Source: Kiloniellales bacterium
GTDB lineage: Bacteria; Pseudomonadota; Alphaproteobacteria; Kiloniellales; JAKSDN01
DNA length: 56,051 bases
Reading direction: 5' to 3'
Assembly: GCA_028280455.1 (NCBI GenBank)
Contig: JANQLT010000214.1
Location: forward strand, 1-56,051
Made by a program: the position numbers and the translations under genes
In this document: positions 1 through 8,350 of the stretch, one piece after another
Layout: the number at the start of each line of letters is the position of its first letter
Position numbering within the stretch: position 1 is the stretch's first letter
Notes under the pieces: generated by a model
The model's database searches: none
Told to the model about the DNA's origin: nothing
What the model saw: the letters and a program-made list of their open reading frames with translations, nothing else

Positions 1-833
1 GTGAGATGGCGGCCGGGCGGGTAGACCGCATGGAGGCCGATCACCTTCGCTTCCTGCGCCTCGAACAGGAGGCTCAGACGACCGCTCTCGATAAAGGGCT
101 CGGCCGTGTAGAGCGGCATCCGCGCTATCCCCAAGCCGTCGGAGGCCATCTGCGCGACGGCGCGCGGGGAGTTCGCCCGAAAGTTTCCCCTGACGGCAAC
201 GGACCGGATCTGTCCGTTTATTCGAAACTCCCACTGGTCCAAGGGTCCGGCGCTGACCGGGAGCAGGCAGTTGTGGTCGGCGAGCGCGGCGGGCTCGTCC
301 GGCCTGCCGTTGGCTTGCAGATAGTCGGGCGAAGCACAGCAGACGATGCGCATGTCCATCAGTTTCCGGGCCACAAGCGAGGAGTCCTTGAGTGCCCCGA
401 AACGGATCGCCAGATCGAAGCCCTGATCCACAAGCGAAACGTGATGATCGGAGAGATGCAGCTCGACGGCGACCTTGGGATGATCTGCCAGGAAAGGCCG
501 CAGGGCGCGAACCAGTTGAGTGCTGCCGAAGCCGGTCGGGGCGGTGATGCGGATGGGGCCTGCAAGTTCGGACTGCCGTGTCTGTACCAACCCCTCGAGC
601 TCGTCGAACTGGTCGAGCAGCGGCAGGCAGCGTCGGTAGTAGGCCTCCCCCGTTTCGGTCAGCGTGACGGAGCGGGTGGTGCGGTGAAGAAGCTGTGCGC
701 CCAGGCGCTCTTCCAGCTGGCGAACGTACTTGCTGGCGAGTTTGGTACTGATGCCCAGCCGTTTGGCCCCGTCCGTGAAGGAGCCCCGGGCCGCCACGGC
801 GGCAAAGGTGCGCATGCCCTCGAGCGTGTCCAC
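1..833 (-). CDS. LysR-family transcriptional regulator, C-terminus cut by window edge
   Basis: Reading the minus strand from a GTG at 833 gives an uninterrupted frame to base 1 (about 277 codons, no stop in the window). The N-terminus is a LysR winged helix-turn-helix: TFAAVAARGSFTDGAKRLG, then KLASKYVRQLEERLGAQLLH and the RTTRSVTLTETG wing. The rest matches the periplasmic-binding-protein-like effector domain (ITAPTGFGS, DLAIRFGALKDSSLVARKL, GLGIARMPLYTAEPFI). The subtype resembles the CrgA/DmlR-like group. GTG 833 is chosen because GGAG lies about 10 bases upstream; ATG six codons later would cut into the first helix. It is divergent from the GST gene at 957 with a perfect inverted repeat between them, so it probably controls that operon and itself. 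The inducer is unknown. Identification as LysR is firm; target is inference. Confidence 0.9.
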   Translation of the reverse strand, partial: MDTLEGMRTFAAVAARGSFTDGAKRLGISTKLASKYVRQLEERLGAQLLHRTTRSVTLTETGEAYYRRCLPLLDQFDELEGLVQTRQSELAGPIRITAPTGFGSTQLVRALRPFLADHPKVAVELHLSDHHVSLVDQGFDLAIRFGALKDSSLVARKLMDMRIVCCASPDYLQANGRPDEPAALADHNCLLPVSAGPLDQWEFRINGQIRSVAVRGNFRANSPRAVAQMASDGLGIARMPLYTAEPFIESGRLSLLFEAQEAKVIGLHAVYPPGRHL

Positions 834-852
834 CTCAAACTATCTCCGAATC

Positions 853-873
853 ATTCATGATTATTCCATGAAT
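853..873. promoter_or_regulatory. Perfect inverted repeat, candidate LysR operator
   Basis: ATTCATG, 7 bases, CATGAAT: perfect 7-bp arms in a locally AT-rich 123-base divergent gap between the LysR gene (start 833) and the GST gene (start 957). Size and symmetry suit a LysR recognition site. Binding is inferred from position and symmetry only. Confidence 0.5.
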
Positions 874-956
874 CGGTATATTATCGCCGCAGCGTGCGCA
901 AGCTACCTAAGCCTCATCCCCGGAACATCTCCGGCACGCACCAACGAGGCTTTCGA

Positions 957-1577
957 ATGTCCAGCGTCCTCCGCATCCACAGCTTCACCTTGTCCGGCCA
1001 CGCCCACCGGGTCGTGCTCTTCGCCAATCTGGCGGGCATCCCGCACGAAGTCGTCGAGGTCGACATGGCCAAGGGAGCGCACAAGCAACCCGAGTTCCTG
1101 GCGCTGAACCCCGCCGGTCAGGTGCCGGTGATCGAAGACGGCGACACGGTGATCAGCGATTCCAACGCCATTCTCGTCTATCTCGCCCGCAGGTACGCGC
1201 CCGACTACCTTCCAAGCGACCCCGTGCAGGAGGCCGAGGTACAGAGGTTTCTGACCCTGGCCGCCGGCGAGATCGCCTTCGGCCCCGCCGCAGCGCGCCT
1301 CGTCACGCTGTTCAACGCGCCGCTCGATATCACGTTCTGCCAGGCAACGGCGGCGAAGGCCCTGGGCAAGCTGGAGGCTCACCTGGAGGGCCGCGACTTC
1401 CTGGTCGGCGACCGGCCCACGATCGCCGATGTGGCGATCTACAGCTACACCGCCCACGCGCCGGAAGGCGGCGTGTCGCTGGAGCCCTACCCCAACGTCC
1501 GCCGTTTCCTGTCGAACGTGGCCGCGCTCGACGGCTTCGTCGGAATGCCCGAGAGCAAGGTCGGGCTGTTGTCCTAA
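957..1577 (+). CDS. Glutathione S-transferase family protein
   Basis: A 206-residue cytosolic GST-type protein. Residues 1-80 look like the thioredoxin-fold glutathione-binding domain: a HSFTLSGHAHRVVLF strand-helix, NPAGQVPVIEDG with the cis-proline, and SDSNAILVYL, where the acidic-Ser pair normally contacts the glutamyl part of glutathione. The C-terminal half is the all-alpha domain with the conserved VGDRPTIADVAIYSY segment. The family conjugates glutathione to electrophiles or acts as a reductase or isomerase; the substrate cannot be told. The start at 957 has GAGG seven bases upstream, and an in-frame extension back to 894 has no such site and no family match. It is the first gene downstream of the divergent LysR regulator and is followed after 126 bases by a flavin/iron-sulfur oxidoreductase. 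Confidence 0.92.
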   Translation: MSSVLRIHSFTLSGHAHRVVLFANLAGIPHEVVEVDMAKGAHKQPEFLALNPAGQVPVIEDGDTVISDSNAILVYLARRYAPDYLPSDPVQEAEVQRFLTLAAGEIAFGPAAARLVTLFNAPLDITFCQATAAKALGKLEAHLEGRDFLVGDRPTIADVAIYSYTAHAPEGGVSLEPYPNVRRFLSNVAALDGFVGMPESKVGLLS

Positions 1578-1703
1578 AGGCCGCGTCTCCCCGCCGACAA
1601 TAACCGGCGGGGCGGATCCCTCCTGCGTCCGAGCGAGATCTCAATGCGCACAGCCAGAACCGCGAAGACAGACCACTCGCCGTTCCACAGCGGGGAGCAG
1701 GCG

Positions 1704-3719
1704 ATGCAGACCCGCAGCGGCAAACGCGAGTCGACGGAAGCCTTCGGCCGCAGGACGATCCGCCCCTTCATGCCGGACCAGCACCGGCAGTTCTTCGGCC
1801 AGCTCCCCTTTGCCGTCTTCGGCAGCGTGGACGGCGAGGGCTGGCCCTGGGCATCGATCCTGTCGGGCCGACCCGGCTTTCTCCTGTCTCCCGATCCGCA
1901 GCGGCTGGACGTCGGGGCCCAGCCGCTGGACGGCGACCCGCTGGCCGCTGCTTTGGCCCGGGGCAGACCCATCGGGGTTCTCGGCATCGAGCTTCCGACC
2001 CGCCGCCGCAACCGCGTCAACACGCGCGTGATCGCGGCCGGGGCAGATGGCTTCGCCCTGGGCGTGGACCAGTCCTTCGGCAACTGCCCGCAGTACATTC
2101 AGACTCGCGACGTTACCTTCCGTCGCGATCCGGCTGACCGGCGCGCGCGACCGCTCCCCGAAAGGCTCGCCGGCCTGGATGACGCGGCGCGCGACGTCAT
2201 CGCCCGCGCCGACACCTTCTTCGTCGCCAGCTACATCGAGACCAAGGATCGGCCTGCCGTCGAAGGCGTGGACGTTTCGCACCGCGGCGGGCGGGCGGGC
2301 TTCGTCAAGGTCGCGGGCGACAGCCTGACCGTGCCCGACTACGCCGGCAATTCCTACTTCAACACGCTCGGGAATTTCCTGGTGAATCCCAGGGCCGGCC
2401 TGACCTTTCCGGACTTCGAAAGCGGCGATCTTCTGATGCTGACCGGCAGGGTCGAGCTGCTCTGGGAGGATCATCCCGAGATCCGGGCCTTCCGCGGCGC
2501 GGAACGCGGCTGGCGCGTCACGGTCGAGCAGGGCCTGCGCCTGCGCGATGCCTTGCCGTTCCGCGCGGACTTCGGCGAATGGTCGCCCAACAGCCTGATG
2601 GCCGGAGACTGGGCCGAAACGGAGGCACGCCTCGCCGCGGCGACCGAGGCCGACGCCTGGCGGCCCTTCCGGATCACGCGCGTCGCGGACGAAAGCGCGG
2701 TGATCCGCTCGTTCTATCTGGAACCCGATGACGACCGACCGGCAGCGGCCTTCGAAGCCGGACAGTTTCTGACGCTGCGGGTGACGCCGGACGGCGCCGA
2801 CAGACCGACCATACGCACCTACACCGTCTCCTCCGCACCCGCCGACAGCGGCTATCGCATCTCCGTCAAACGGGAGCCGGGCGGCCTCGTCTCAAATCAC
2901 CTGCACGACAGCCTTCGTCCCGGCGACATCATCGAGGCCAAGGAGCCCAGGGGTGTCTTCTCTCTCGATGCCGCGGAGCGGCGCCCGGCCGTCCTGCTGG
3001 CCGGCGGTGTCGGAATCACGCCGATGATCGCCATGGCGGAGCACGTCGGGAACGAGGGCCAGCGCAGCGGCCATATCCGACCGCTGACGGTGCTCCATGC
3101 CGCCCGGACCAGCGCGGAGCGCGCCTTCGCCGCCGACTTCCGCAGGCTGCAGCGGGAAACCGGCGGCACCATCAGCTATGCCTCCGTGATCGCTACGCCG
3201 GCCGACGGCGAACGACGGGGGCGAGACTTCGACCATAGCGGCCGCATCACAGAGGGCATCCTGCGGGAGACGCTGCCGCCGGAGGATTGCGACGTCTTTC
3301 TCTGCGGCCCGCCGGCTTTCATGCAGAGTCTCTACGACAGTCTGCGCAAACTCGGTCTGCGCGATGCCCGTATCTTCGCCGAAGCCTTCGGACCGGCGTC
3401 TCTCGAACGCAGACCGGATGCGGCAGGTTCCTCTGTCGTGACGGACGAAGCCGAAACGGCCGTCGTGAAGTTCGCCAGATCGGGAGTCGAACGGTCCTGG
3501 AGCAGAGGCGACGCGAACCTGCTGGAGACCGCCGAGGCCCAGGGACTCACGCCGGCCTTTTCCTGCCGCAACGGCGCCTGCGGAAGCTGCGCCACGCGCA
3601 AGATATCCGGCGAGGTCGCCTATCGCACGCCGCCGACGGCAGAGCGCGCGGAGGACGAGATCCTGATCTGCTGCTCCGTGCCCGCTGCCGGCACGAGGGT
3701 TCTGGAACTGGACCTGTAG
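1704..3719 (+). CDS. Three-domain PNPOx-like / FNR-like / 2Fe-2S ferredoxin oxidoreductase
   Basis: A 671-residue soluble fusion. Residues about 20-300 resemble pyridoxamine-phosphate-oxidase-like FMN-binding split-barrel proteins (FGSVDGEGWPWASILSGRPG; YAGNSYFNTLGNFLVNPRAG). Residues about 310-560 are a ferredoxin-reductase module: RTYTVSSAP is the FAD-binding motif, LLAGGVGITPMIAMAEH the NAD(P)-binding glycine loop, DVFLCGPPAFM the C-terminal signature. The last 90 residues are a plant-type 2Fe-2S ferredoxin with CRNGACGSC and a fourth cysteine in ILICCSVP. Electron flow NAD(P)H to FAD to 2Fe-2S is therefore likely; the FMN domain may be the terminal acceptor or substrate site (inference). 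Start 1704 has GGGGAG at 1692-1697; an upstream in-frame ATG at 1644 lacks one. Pairing with a GST suggests detoxification or dearylation, but no substrate is visible. Confidence 0.88.
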   Translation: MQTRSGKRESTEAFGRRTIRPFMPDQHRQFFGQLPFAVFGSVDGEGWPWASILSGRPGFLLSPDPQRLDVGAQPLDGDPLAAALARGRPIGVLGIELPTRRRNRVNTRVIAAGADGFALGVDQSFGNCPQYIQTRDVTFRRDPADRRARPLPERLAGLDDAARDVIARADTFFVASYIETKDRPAVEGVDVSHRGGRAGFVKVAGDSLTVPDYAGNSYFNTLGNFLVNPRAGLTFPDFESGDLLMLTGRVELLWEDHPEIRAFRGAERGWRVTVEQGLRLRDALPFRADFGEWSPNSLMAGDWAETEARLAAATEADAWRPFRITRVADESAVIRSFYLEPDDDRPAAAFEAGQFLTLRVTPDGADRPTIRTYTVSSAPADSGYRISVKREPGGLVSNHLHDSLRPGDIIEAKEPRGVFSLDAAERRPAVLLAGGVGITPMIAMAEHVGNEGQRSGHIRPLTVLHAARTSAERAFAADFRRLQRETGGTISYASVIATPADGERRGRDFDHSGRITEGILRETLPPEDCDVFLCGPPAFMQSLYDSLRKLGLRDARIFAEAFGPASLERRPDAAGSSVVTDEAETAVVKFARSGVERSWSRGDANLLETAEAQGLTPAFSCRNGACGSCATRKISGEVAYRTPPTAERAEDEILICCSVPAAGTRVLELDL

Positions 3720-3769
3720 CACGCACCGTCACCGGAGGGTGCAGTCCCGGGAGTGTCTTCTAGAGTAGG

Positions 3770-3823
3770 ATTCACGTCTCAGGTGGAAGCGACACGCTTC
3801 CACCTGAGACGATCGCGCTCTAG
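3770..3823. repeat. Palindromic element A, copy 1
   Basis: Perfect 17-bp inverted repeat: CGTCTCAGGTGGAAGCG at 3775-3791, a 3-base loop, and its complement at 3795-3811, preceded by GATTCA-type sequence and followed by ATCGCGCTCTAG. It lies between two convergent genes (stops at 3719 and 3911). A near-identical copy with the same flanks is at 7000-7053, differing mainly in the loop. It may also end transcription from both sides, but there is no U-tract. Confidence 0.85.
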
Positions 3824-3910
3824 AGCGGAGCGTGACACCTTCCGCCACATCGCTCCGGGGCTGCCCTTTTCAACAAAGCCGATTTCCTCCGACCCCCCAG
3901 GGCGCAGCAG

Positions 3911-4933
3911 TCATGCAACCCAGTCGAAAACATACCCCGCCAGCAGCGACCCGAAGACGGCCAGCGCCAGATAGAGCAGGAAGGGTTTCAACCGGAGAAC
4001 CGGAAAGATCGCCATCGCCCCCCAGATGCTGACGACGCCCCCGGAAACCAGGAAAGCCATCGCCGCGCCCTGGGACATGCCGTGGTCAATCAAACCGCGT
4101 GTCAGCGGCAGCGCTGCGTAGCCGTCCAGGTAGGCGGGTGCTCCGACAAAGACCGAAAAGGGAATGGCCCACCAGACATCGTCACCGAGATAGGCAGACA
4201 GGGCCTCGGGCTGCAGGGCGGCGTTCAGCGCATATTCCGCCGCGAACGCGGGGATAAGACAGATCAGGATCAACCTGGTTGTGGCCAAGGCGCTCCGACG
4301 AAAAACCCCCTTTCGCCCTGCGCCTTTCCAGATTCGTGCCTCGAAGGCCAGAGGCTCGCCGCAATCGCATTGCGACAGGTTGCCGACGATTTCGTTGCGG
4401 CGCAGGGGTGCGCTCGCCCACTCGTGCCTGGCAAAGACCGACGTGACCGCCCCACCCCAGATGCCCAAGCCAAAGGCGGCGACGGACTTGCCGACGGCGA
4501 AACCGACCCCGAGGGTCGCTGCCGTCGTGGCCAGCATTGCCGGATCGGTGATCGGCGAAGACAACCAGAAGGCGATGACCGGGGCCAGCGGAATCCCGGC
4601 CGCGAGCAGTCCGACCATCAGCGGCAAGACGGCGACACCGCAGACCGGAGTGACCGCCCCAACCGCCGAGGCCGCGACAATCGCATGGACCCCCCGCCCT
4701 TCGAACGCACGAGCGAGATGGGCATCTGCCCCACTGGCCATGATCCAGGCGGCCAAGAGAATGCCGGGAATGACGAGCGGCGCGACCGACAGAAGACCCA
4801 CGGCCACGAAGTGGCTCATGTCCCAAGCCTGCCCAGGCCAGATCAGCGAACCCGCCACCGCCAATCCAAACAAGACGAGGCCGAGTATCTGCCTCTTGGT
4901 CGGACGACTGCCGGTCTGTGCTTGATCTGACAT
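3911..4933 (-). CDS. UPF0718/ArsP-like integral membrane permease
   Basis: A 340-residue inner-membrane protein with about eight hydrophobic segments in two groups, split by a polar loop (around residues 170-215) carrying QCDCGEP. Motifs fit the UPF0718 (DUF318) permease family that includes ArsP and YraQ: LLSVAPLVIPGILLAAWI, GAVTPVCGVAVLPLMVGLL (family consensus Pro-x-Cys...PL in the first half), and FVGAPAYLDGYAALPLTRGL in the second half. Some relatives export trivalent organoarsenicals; most have unknown substrates, and the CSCG form of the first motif is reduced here to CG. ATG 4933 is preferred because AAAGGTG stands about eight bases before it; the frame extends to 5002 without a comparable site. 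Divergent from a LysR gene at 5025, which probably regulates it. Confidence 0.8.
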   Translation of the reverse strand: MSDQAQTGSRPTKRQILGLVLFGLAVAGSLIWPGQAWDMSHFVAVGLLSVAPLVIPGILLAAWIMASGADAHLARAFEGRGVHAIVAASAVGAVTPVCGVAVLPLMVGLLAAGIPLAPVIAFWLSSPITDPAMLATTAATLGVGFAVGKSVAAFGLGIWGGAVTSVFARHEWASAPLRRNEIVGNLSQCDCGEPLAFEARIWKGAGRKGVFRRSALATTRLILICLIPAFAAEYALNAALQPEALSAYLGDDVWWAIPFSVFVGAPAYLDGYAALPLTRGLIDHGMSQGAAMAFLVSGGVVSIWGAMAIFPVLRLKPFLLYLALAVFGSLLAGYVFDWVA

Positions 4934-5024
4934 CGAAGGCACCTTTCGGTCGGTTCCTTGAATATCGGGACTCATCTGCCATACGTAAAACGGGTTATTC
5001 ATAATTCAGTCATGAGGATTTCCG

Positions 5025-5879
5025 ATGGGACATCTGAGCAGCGACTTGCTGCGCACCTTTGTGGCGGTTGCCGAGACAGGCAGCGTGACCGAAGGGGCTG
5101 CACGGATCTCCAGATCGCAGTCTGCCGCCAGCCTTCAGATCAGAAAACTGGAGGACGTGCTGGGCCAGCCTGTCTTCGACAGGCACGGGCGCGGGGTCGT
5201 CCTGACGCAGATCGGCGAGCGGCTGCTACCGGTGGCGCGAGACATCACCCGCACGTTGGAGGCAACACTGCGCGACCTGATATCGGACGGTCTTCACGGC
5301 AAGCTGCGCCTCGGCATTCCGGACGATCACAGCAAGGAGATCCTTTCACGGATCGTAGCGGAGTTCGCGCAGTCCCATCCAGGCGTCGAGTTGGAGGTCG
5401 TTTGCGCGCTCAGCACCGGATTTCCGGACGCCCTCGCGGCGGGCACGTTGGACCTTGCGATCTACGAGGTGGCGCAGCCGCAAGCCGGACTTCCCGTCCT
5501 GCGCCGGGAGCGGACCTGCTGGATGATGTCGCGCCACCACGATCTTCTGTCCCGCGAGCCTCTTCCCGTCGCCCTGTTCGACCGCGACTGCTGGTGGCGA
5601 GACGCTGCCCTGGATGCCTTGCGCGCAGTGGGACGCCCATTTCGAATCGTCTACTCCAGTCAGAGCATCGCGGGAGTCGCCGCTGCAATCGAAGCCGGCA
5701 TCGCGATCGGACTATTGGGGGAAACGAGCCTCAACCGAAATCTGAGAAAGCTTGGGGCGGGCGAAGGTTTCGGGGACATGCCGGTGTCGAGGCTGGTGTT
5801 GGGGACACGCCCGGACTCCGACAGCCAGCCGATCCGAGCCATGCAAACTGCGATCCGTCAAGCTTTCAAGAGCACGTAG
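5025..5879 (+). CDS. LysR-family transcriptional regulator
   Basis: 284 residues, near the usual 290-310. N-terminal helix-turn-helix LLRTFVAVAETGSVTEGAAR ... SQSAASLQIRKLEDVLGQPV with the DRHGRGVVLTQIGERLL wing; effector domain from about residue 90 (GKLRLGIPDDHSKEILSRIV; DLAIYEVAQ; AAIEAGIAIGLLGE). AGGA lies seven bases before the ATG. It is divergent from the permease gene at 4933 with 91 bases between, the classical LysR arrangement, so control of the permease is likely. The gap includes an AT-rich stretch around 4990-5015 but no long perfect palindrome. The ligand is not predictable. Confidence 0.9.
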   Translation: MGHLSSDLLRTFVAVAETGSVTEGAARISRSQSAASLQIRKLEDVLGQPVFDRHGRGVVLTQIGERLLPVARDITRTLEATLRDLISDGLHGKLRLGIPDDHSKEILSRIVAEFAQSHPGVELEVVCALSTGFPDALAAGTLDLAIYEVAQPQAGLPVLRRERTCWMMSRHHDLLSREPLPVALFDRDCWWRDAALDALRAVGRPFRIVYSSQSIAGVAAAIEAGIAIGLLGETSLNRNLRKLGAGEGFGDMPVSRLVLGTRPDSDSQPIRAMQTAIRQAFKST

Positions 5880-5999
5880 AGCGCGAGAGGCCCCGCGGCG
5901 GCACGCCGGCGCCCCGAGCGACACCGCTCCACTCCGCCAGCCGATCCGCAACGCCGGGAGACACTCAGGGGCTCCTGTTCAGGCCAGATTACAGACACC

Positions 6000-6638
6000 C
6001 TACCGACGATCGATCGACGCCAGATAACTCAAGAAATCGGAACCGGTAAAGTCCTCGATCCATCGTTCGCACCGACCTTTCAGACGGGTCCCAATTCCGA
6101 TGAAATGCCATCCCAGTTCCTTGCAGGCGCGCATATCCCATTCGCCGTCACCCACGTAGAGCGTATCCATTTCGGGATCGCCGATCGCAGCGTGACAGGC
6201 CGCCATGATCGCCGCGCGCGGCGCGATACCGTCAGAAGCGAACATCGGCAGATCTGTGGCAATTCCGGCCTTGGCGAGCTTGATCTTCTGCACGTCGCGC
6301 CATCCGCCCGTGGCCAACGCCAGACGATGCGCCGGCTGCACCGCCTGCAGCATTGCCTGCGCTCCAGGAACCGCCATGCCGTCCTCGGAGACCTGTGCCA
6401 GATACGCGTCGATACGGGCGACATACCGAGCCTTGACATCCTCCACACGCGCATCTGTCAGCCTGTTCTCGATGGCGATCTGCTCGATCAACCCTTGATC
6501 CGTCACGTGGGTGTAGCTGTTCCAGTCAGACCGGACAGAGACATCTCCGTGCACGTCGCGCACCGCGGCGATAAAGCAGTCACCATCGAATGCGCTGCTG
6601 CGAATCAACGTGTCATCTATATCGAAAATAATGTTCAT
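6000..6638 (-). CDS. HAD-superfamily phosphatase-like hydrolase
   Basis: A 212-residue haloacid-dehalogenase-fold protein. Motif I FDIDDTLIRS supplies the nucleophilic Asp and the general acid Asp two residues on; motif II is ALATGG; motif III lysine is in QKIKLAKAGI; motif IV is YVGDGEWDMRACKELG, with acidic residues that bind Mg2+. A helical cap sits between motifs I and II (C1 type). This points to a Mg2+-dependent phosphatase acting on a small phosphorylated metabolite, similar to phosphoglycolate phosphatases; the substrate is not identifiable. The start at 6638 puts the DxD motif at residue 7, as usual; the frame runs upstream to 6710 but those residues look non-family. The 120 bases between this gene and the LysR gene that ends at 5879 show nothing notable. 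Confidence 0.87.
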   Translation of the reverse strand: MNIIFDIDDTLIRSSAFDGDCFIAAVRDVHGDVSVRSDWNSYTHVTDQGLIEQIAIENRLTDARVEDVKARYVARIDAYLAQVSEDGMAVPGAQAMLQAVQPAHRLALATGGWRDVQKIKLAKAGIATDLPMFASDGIAPRAAIMAACHAAIGDPEMDTLYVGDGEWDMRACKELGWHFIGIGTRLKGRCERWIEDFTGSDFLSYLASIDRR

Positions 6639-6787
6639 GCGCGTCGTCCCAAGGCAGTCCGCTCCGGACACCGGTCTCCTGAGACGGCCTGCGAAAGCAA
6701 ACATCCTCATGAAACCGCCAGCAGAATGACAAGCTTTCGCGAAGCGGCGAAGTTACTCCCGTTATACGTTTAGAGCGCGACATACGT

Positions 6788-6949
6788 TTAGAACGCGATC
6801 CGTCGCGCCTCGCTGACGAGGGGATCGCCGTCGTGAAGCGTGATCCGGGAGGCCTTGTCCGGCATATAGAGCTGTGCCCACGGCGTGACCGCCTTGCGAA
6901 CGGCACCGCAGTTGCAACTGTGCTCTATCGGCGTCACCGTCTCGCTCAT
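6788..6949 (-). CDS. Small hypothetical ORF between two repeat elements
   Basis: A possible 53-residue product from ATG 6949. It contains HSCNCGAVRK, which resembles the CxCGAVR start of GFA-type (formaldehyde-activating) zinc proteins, but the downstream CxxC of that family is absent, so it may be a fragment or unrelated. The frame is open back to 7033 inside palindromic element A, which makes the start uncertain. The stop lies in a short near-duplicated sequence (two copies of CGTTTAGA[G/A]CGCG at about 6768-6798). It may not be a gene. Confidence 0.3.
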   Translation of the reverse strand: MSETVTPIEHSCNCGAVRKAVTPWAQLYMPDKASRITLHDGDPLVSEARRIAF

Positions 6950-6999
6950 CTCCGATGCTTGGTTCGAGGAGCCGCGAAGGCTTTCGGATCTAAAGGGCG

Positions 7000-7053
7000 A
7001 TTCACGTCTCAGGTGGAAGCGTTTCGCTTCCACCTGAGACGATCGCGCTCTAG
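7000..7053. repeat. Palindromic element A, copy 2 (contains the stop codon of the MFS gene)
   Basis: Arms CGTCTCAGGTGGAAGCG at 7005-7021 and its complement at 7025-7041, loop TTT, with the same left GATTCA and right ATCGCGCTCTAG flanks as copy 1 at 3770-3823. The terminal CTA (7050-7052) is the complement of the TAG stop of the MFS transporter gene, so insertion or retention of the element fixed the C-terminus of that protein. Confidence 0.85.
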
Positions 7054-8261
7054 GACCGTCGCGGCAGCAGCACGGCAGCGCAGAGGACCACGGCGGCCGA
7101 GCCGGCGAAGAGCAGGTACTGCAGGTCGAAACCCCGGCCGGCCAGGTGCAGCGCGGCCATGGTCGGCACCACCGAGGCGCTGACGCCGAGGGCGAAGAGG
7201 TACTCGAGCGCGAAGGCGCGCGACCGCCAAGTCACCGCGACGTAGCGGCCCATCAGCCAGCCGGTGATGGGAATGCCGGCGAACATTAGCGTCACAGTGG
7301 CGATGGCCAGCGGCAGGACCAGCAGCCCGTCGGCCTGGGACAGCAGCAGCAGTGCCGTCACCACCAGGGCATAGAGACCCAGCATCACCGGCCGGCCGCC
7401 CAGCCGGTCGAGCAGCGCGCCGACCGGAAGCTGGGCGAAAGCCGCCACGGCGAACACCAGCGCCCCGTAGCCGCCAACCAGCGCCAAGCCCGGCGCGATG
7501 GCCCCCAACCGCTCGTCGAACAGTTTCGGCAGGGACACGGTGACGCCGTTGAAGACGATCCCGCTGAAGAGCGCGGCCATCAGCACCACGCCCAAAACGC
7601 GCAGCTGCGTTTTCCGCGGGACGCTCGCCGCGGCGGGCTCCGCCTGCGCCTCCTCGGCCGGCGGCGGCAGAACCGGCGCGCGGCGCAGCAGCAGATGCAA
7701 ACCGCCCCAGAGCGCCGCTATCGCTCCCGGCACCAGGAAGGCGCTGCGCCAGCCGTAGATCTCGGCCAACAGACCGGTGGCGACGGTCGCCGCCGCGAGC
7801 CCCAGATTGCCGAAGACGCCGTTGACCGCCAGCGCATGGCCGCGCCGCTCACTGAGGCGCGTCACCATCGCCAGGCCGACGGGATGGTAGATCGCGGCGA
7901 AGACGCCGAGTGCGGCCAGGGCCGCCATGAACTGCACCTGCGTCTGCGCCAGACCGGCCGCCAGGGCGGCCAGGCCGGTGCCGAGAAACTGCAGTCCGAT
8001 CAGGCGGTCGCCGTTGACCCGGTCGCCGAGCCAGCCGGCCGGCAAGGTCGCCAAGGCGAAGGCGACGTAGAGCGGCGTGCCCAGCGCCAGCGCCGCGCCG
8101 TAGTCGAGCCCCCAGGCGCGCTCCAGCGCGATCACCGCCGTCGGGAAGATCAGCAGCTTGTAGTGACAGGCGAAGTGCGCGGCGTGCAGCACCGCAAGCT
8201 GCCCCGCCACGGTCGGCCGGGCGCTGTCGCGTGAGAGGGGAACGGCGGTTTCCGAGGTCAT
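7050..8261 (-). CDS. MFS transporter
   Basis: A 403-residue major-facilitator protein with about twelve hydrophobic segments and a polar central loop around residues 195-220 (PPPAEEAQAEPAAA). The loop between TM2 and TM3 has GWLGDRVNGDRL, the MFS motif A analogue. The TM4-5 region has FAAIYHPVGLAM and NGVFGNLGLAAATVATGLL, which recur almost unchanged in the second MFS protein at 31032-32285. A single polypeptide exporter or proton-coupled transporter of small molecules in the inner membrane is expected; the substrate is unknown. GGAG stands about 12 bases before the start. The gene is divergent from an AraC regulator beginning 90 bases away, which probably controls it. Its stop codon comes from palindromic element A. 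Confidence 0.88.
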   Translation of the reverse strand: MTSETAVPLSRDSARPTVAGQLAVLHAAHFACHYKLLIFPTAVIALERAWGLDYGAALALGTPLYVAFALATLPAGWLGDRVNGDRLIGLQFLGTGLAALAAGLAQTQVQFMAALAALGVFAAIYHPVGLAMVTRLSERRGHALAVNGVFGNLGLAAATVATGLLAEIYGWRSAFLVPGAIAALWGGLHLLLRRAPVLPPPAEEAQAEPAAASVPRKTQLRVLGVVLMAALFSGIVFNGVTVSLPKLFDERLGAIAPGLALVGGYGALVFAVAAFAQLPVGALLDRLGGRPVMLGLYALVVTALLLLSQADGLLVLPLAIATVTLMFAGIPITGWLMGRYVAVTWRSRAFALEYLFALGVSASVVPTMAALHLAGRGFDLQYLLFAGSAAVVLCAAVLLPRRS

Positions 8262-8350
8262 GCGGCCGGCTCCGGTCGAGAGATGCCCGGTCGCGAGGTA
8301 CCGTGCAGACCTGGACAGACTAGGCCCCTTGCCGCCATCATTCTTGCGCT

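Noticed and set aside
3750..3911. Element A as a rho-independent terminator
   Set aside because: Stem is strong, but no T-run follows on either strand; kept as a repeat only.
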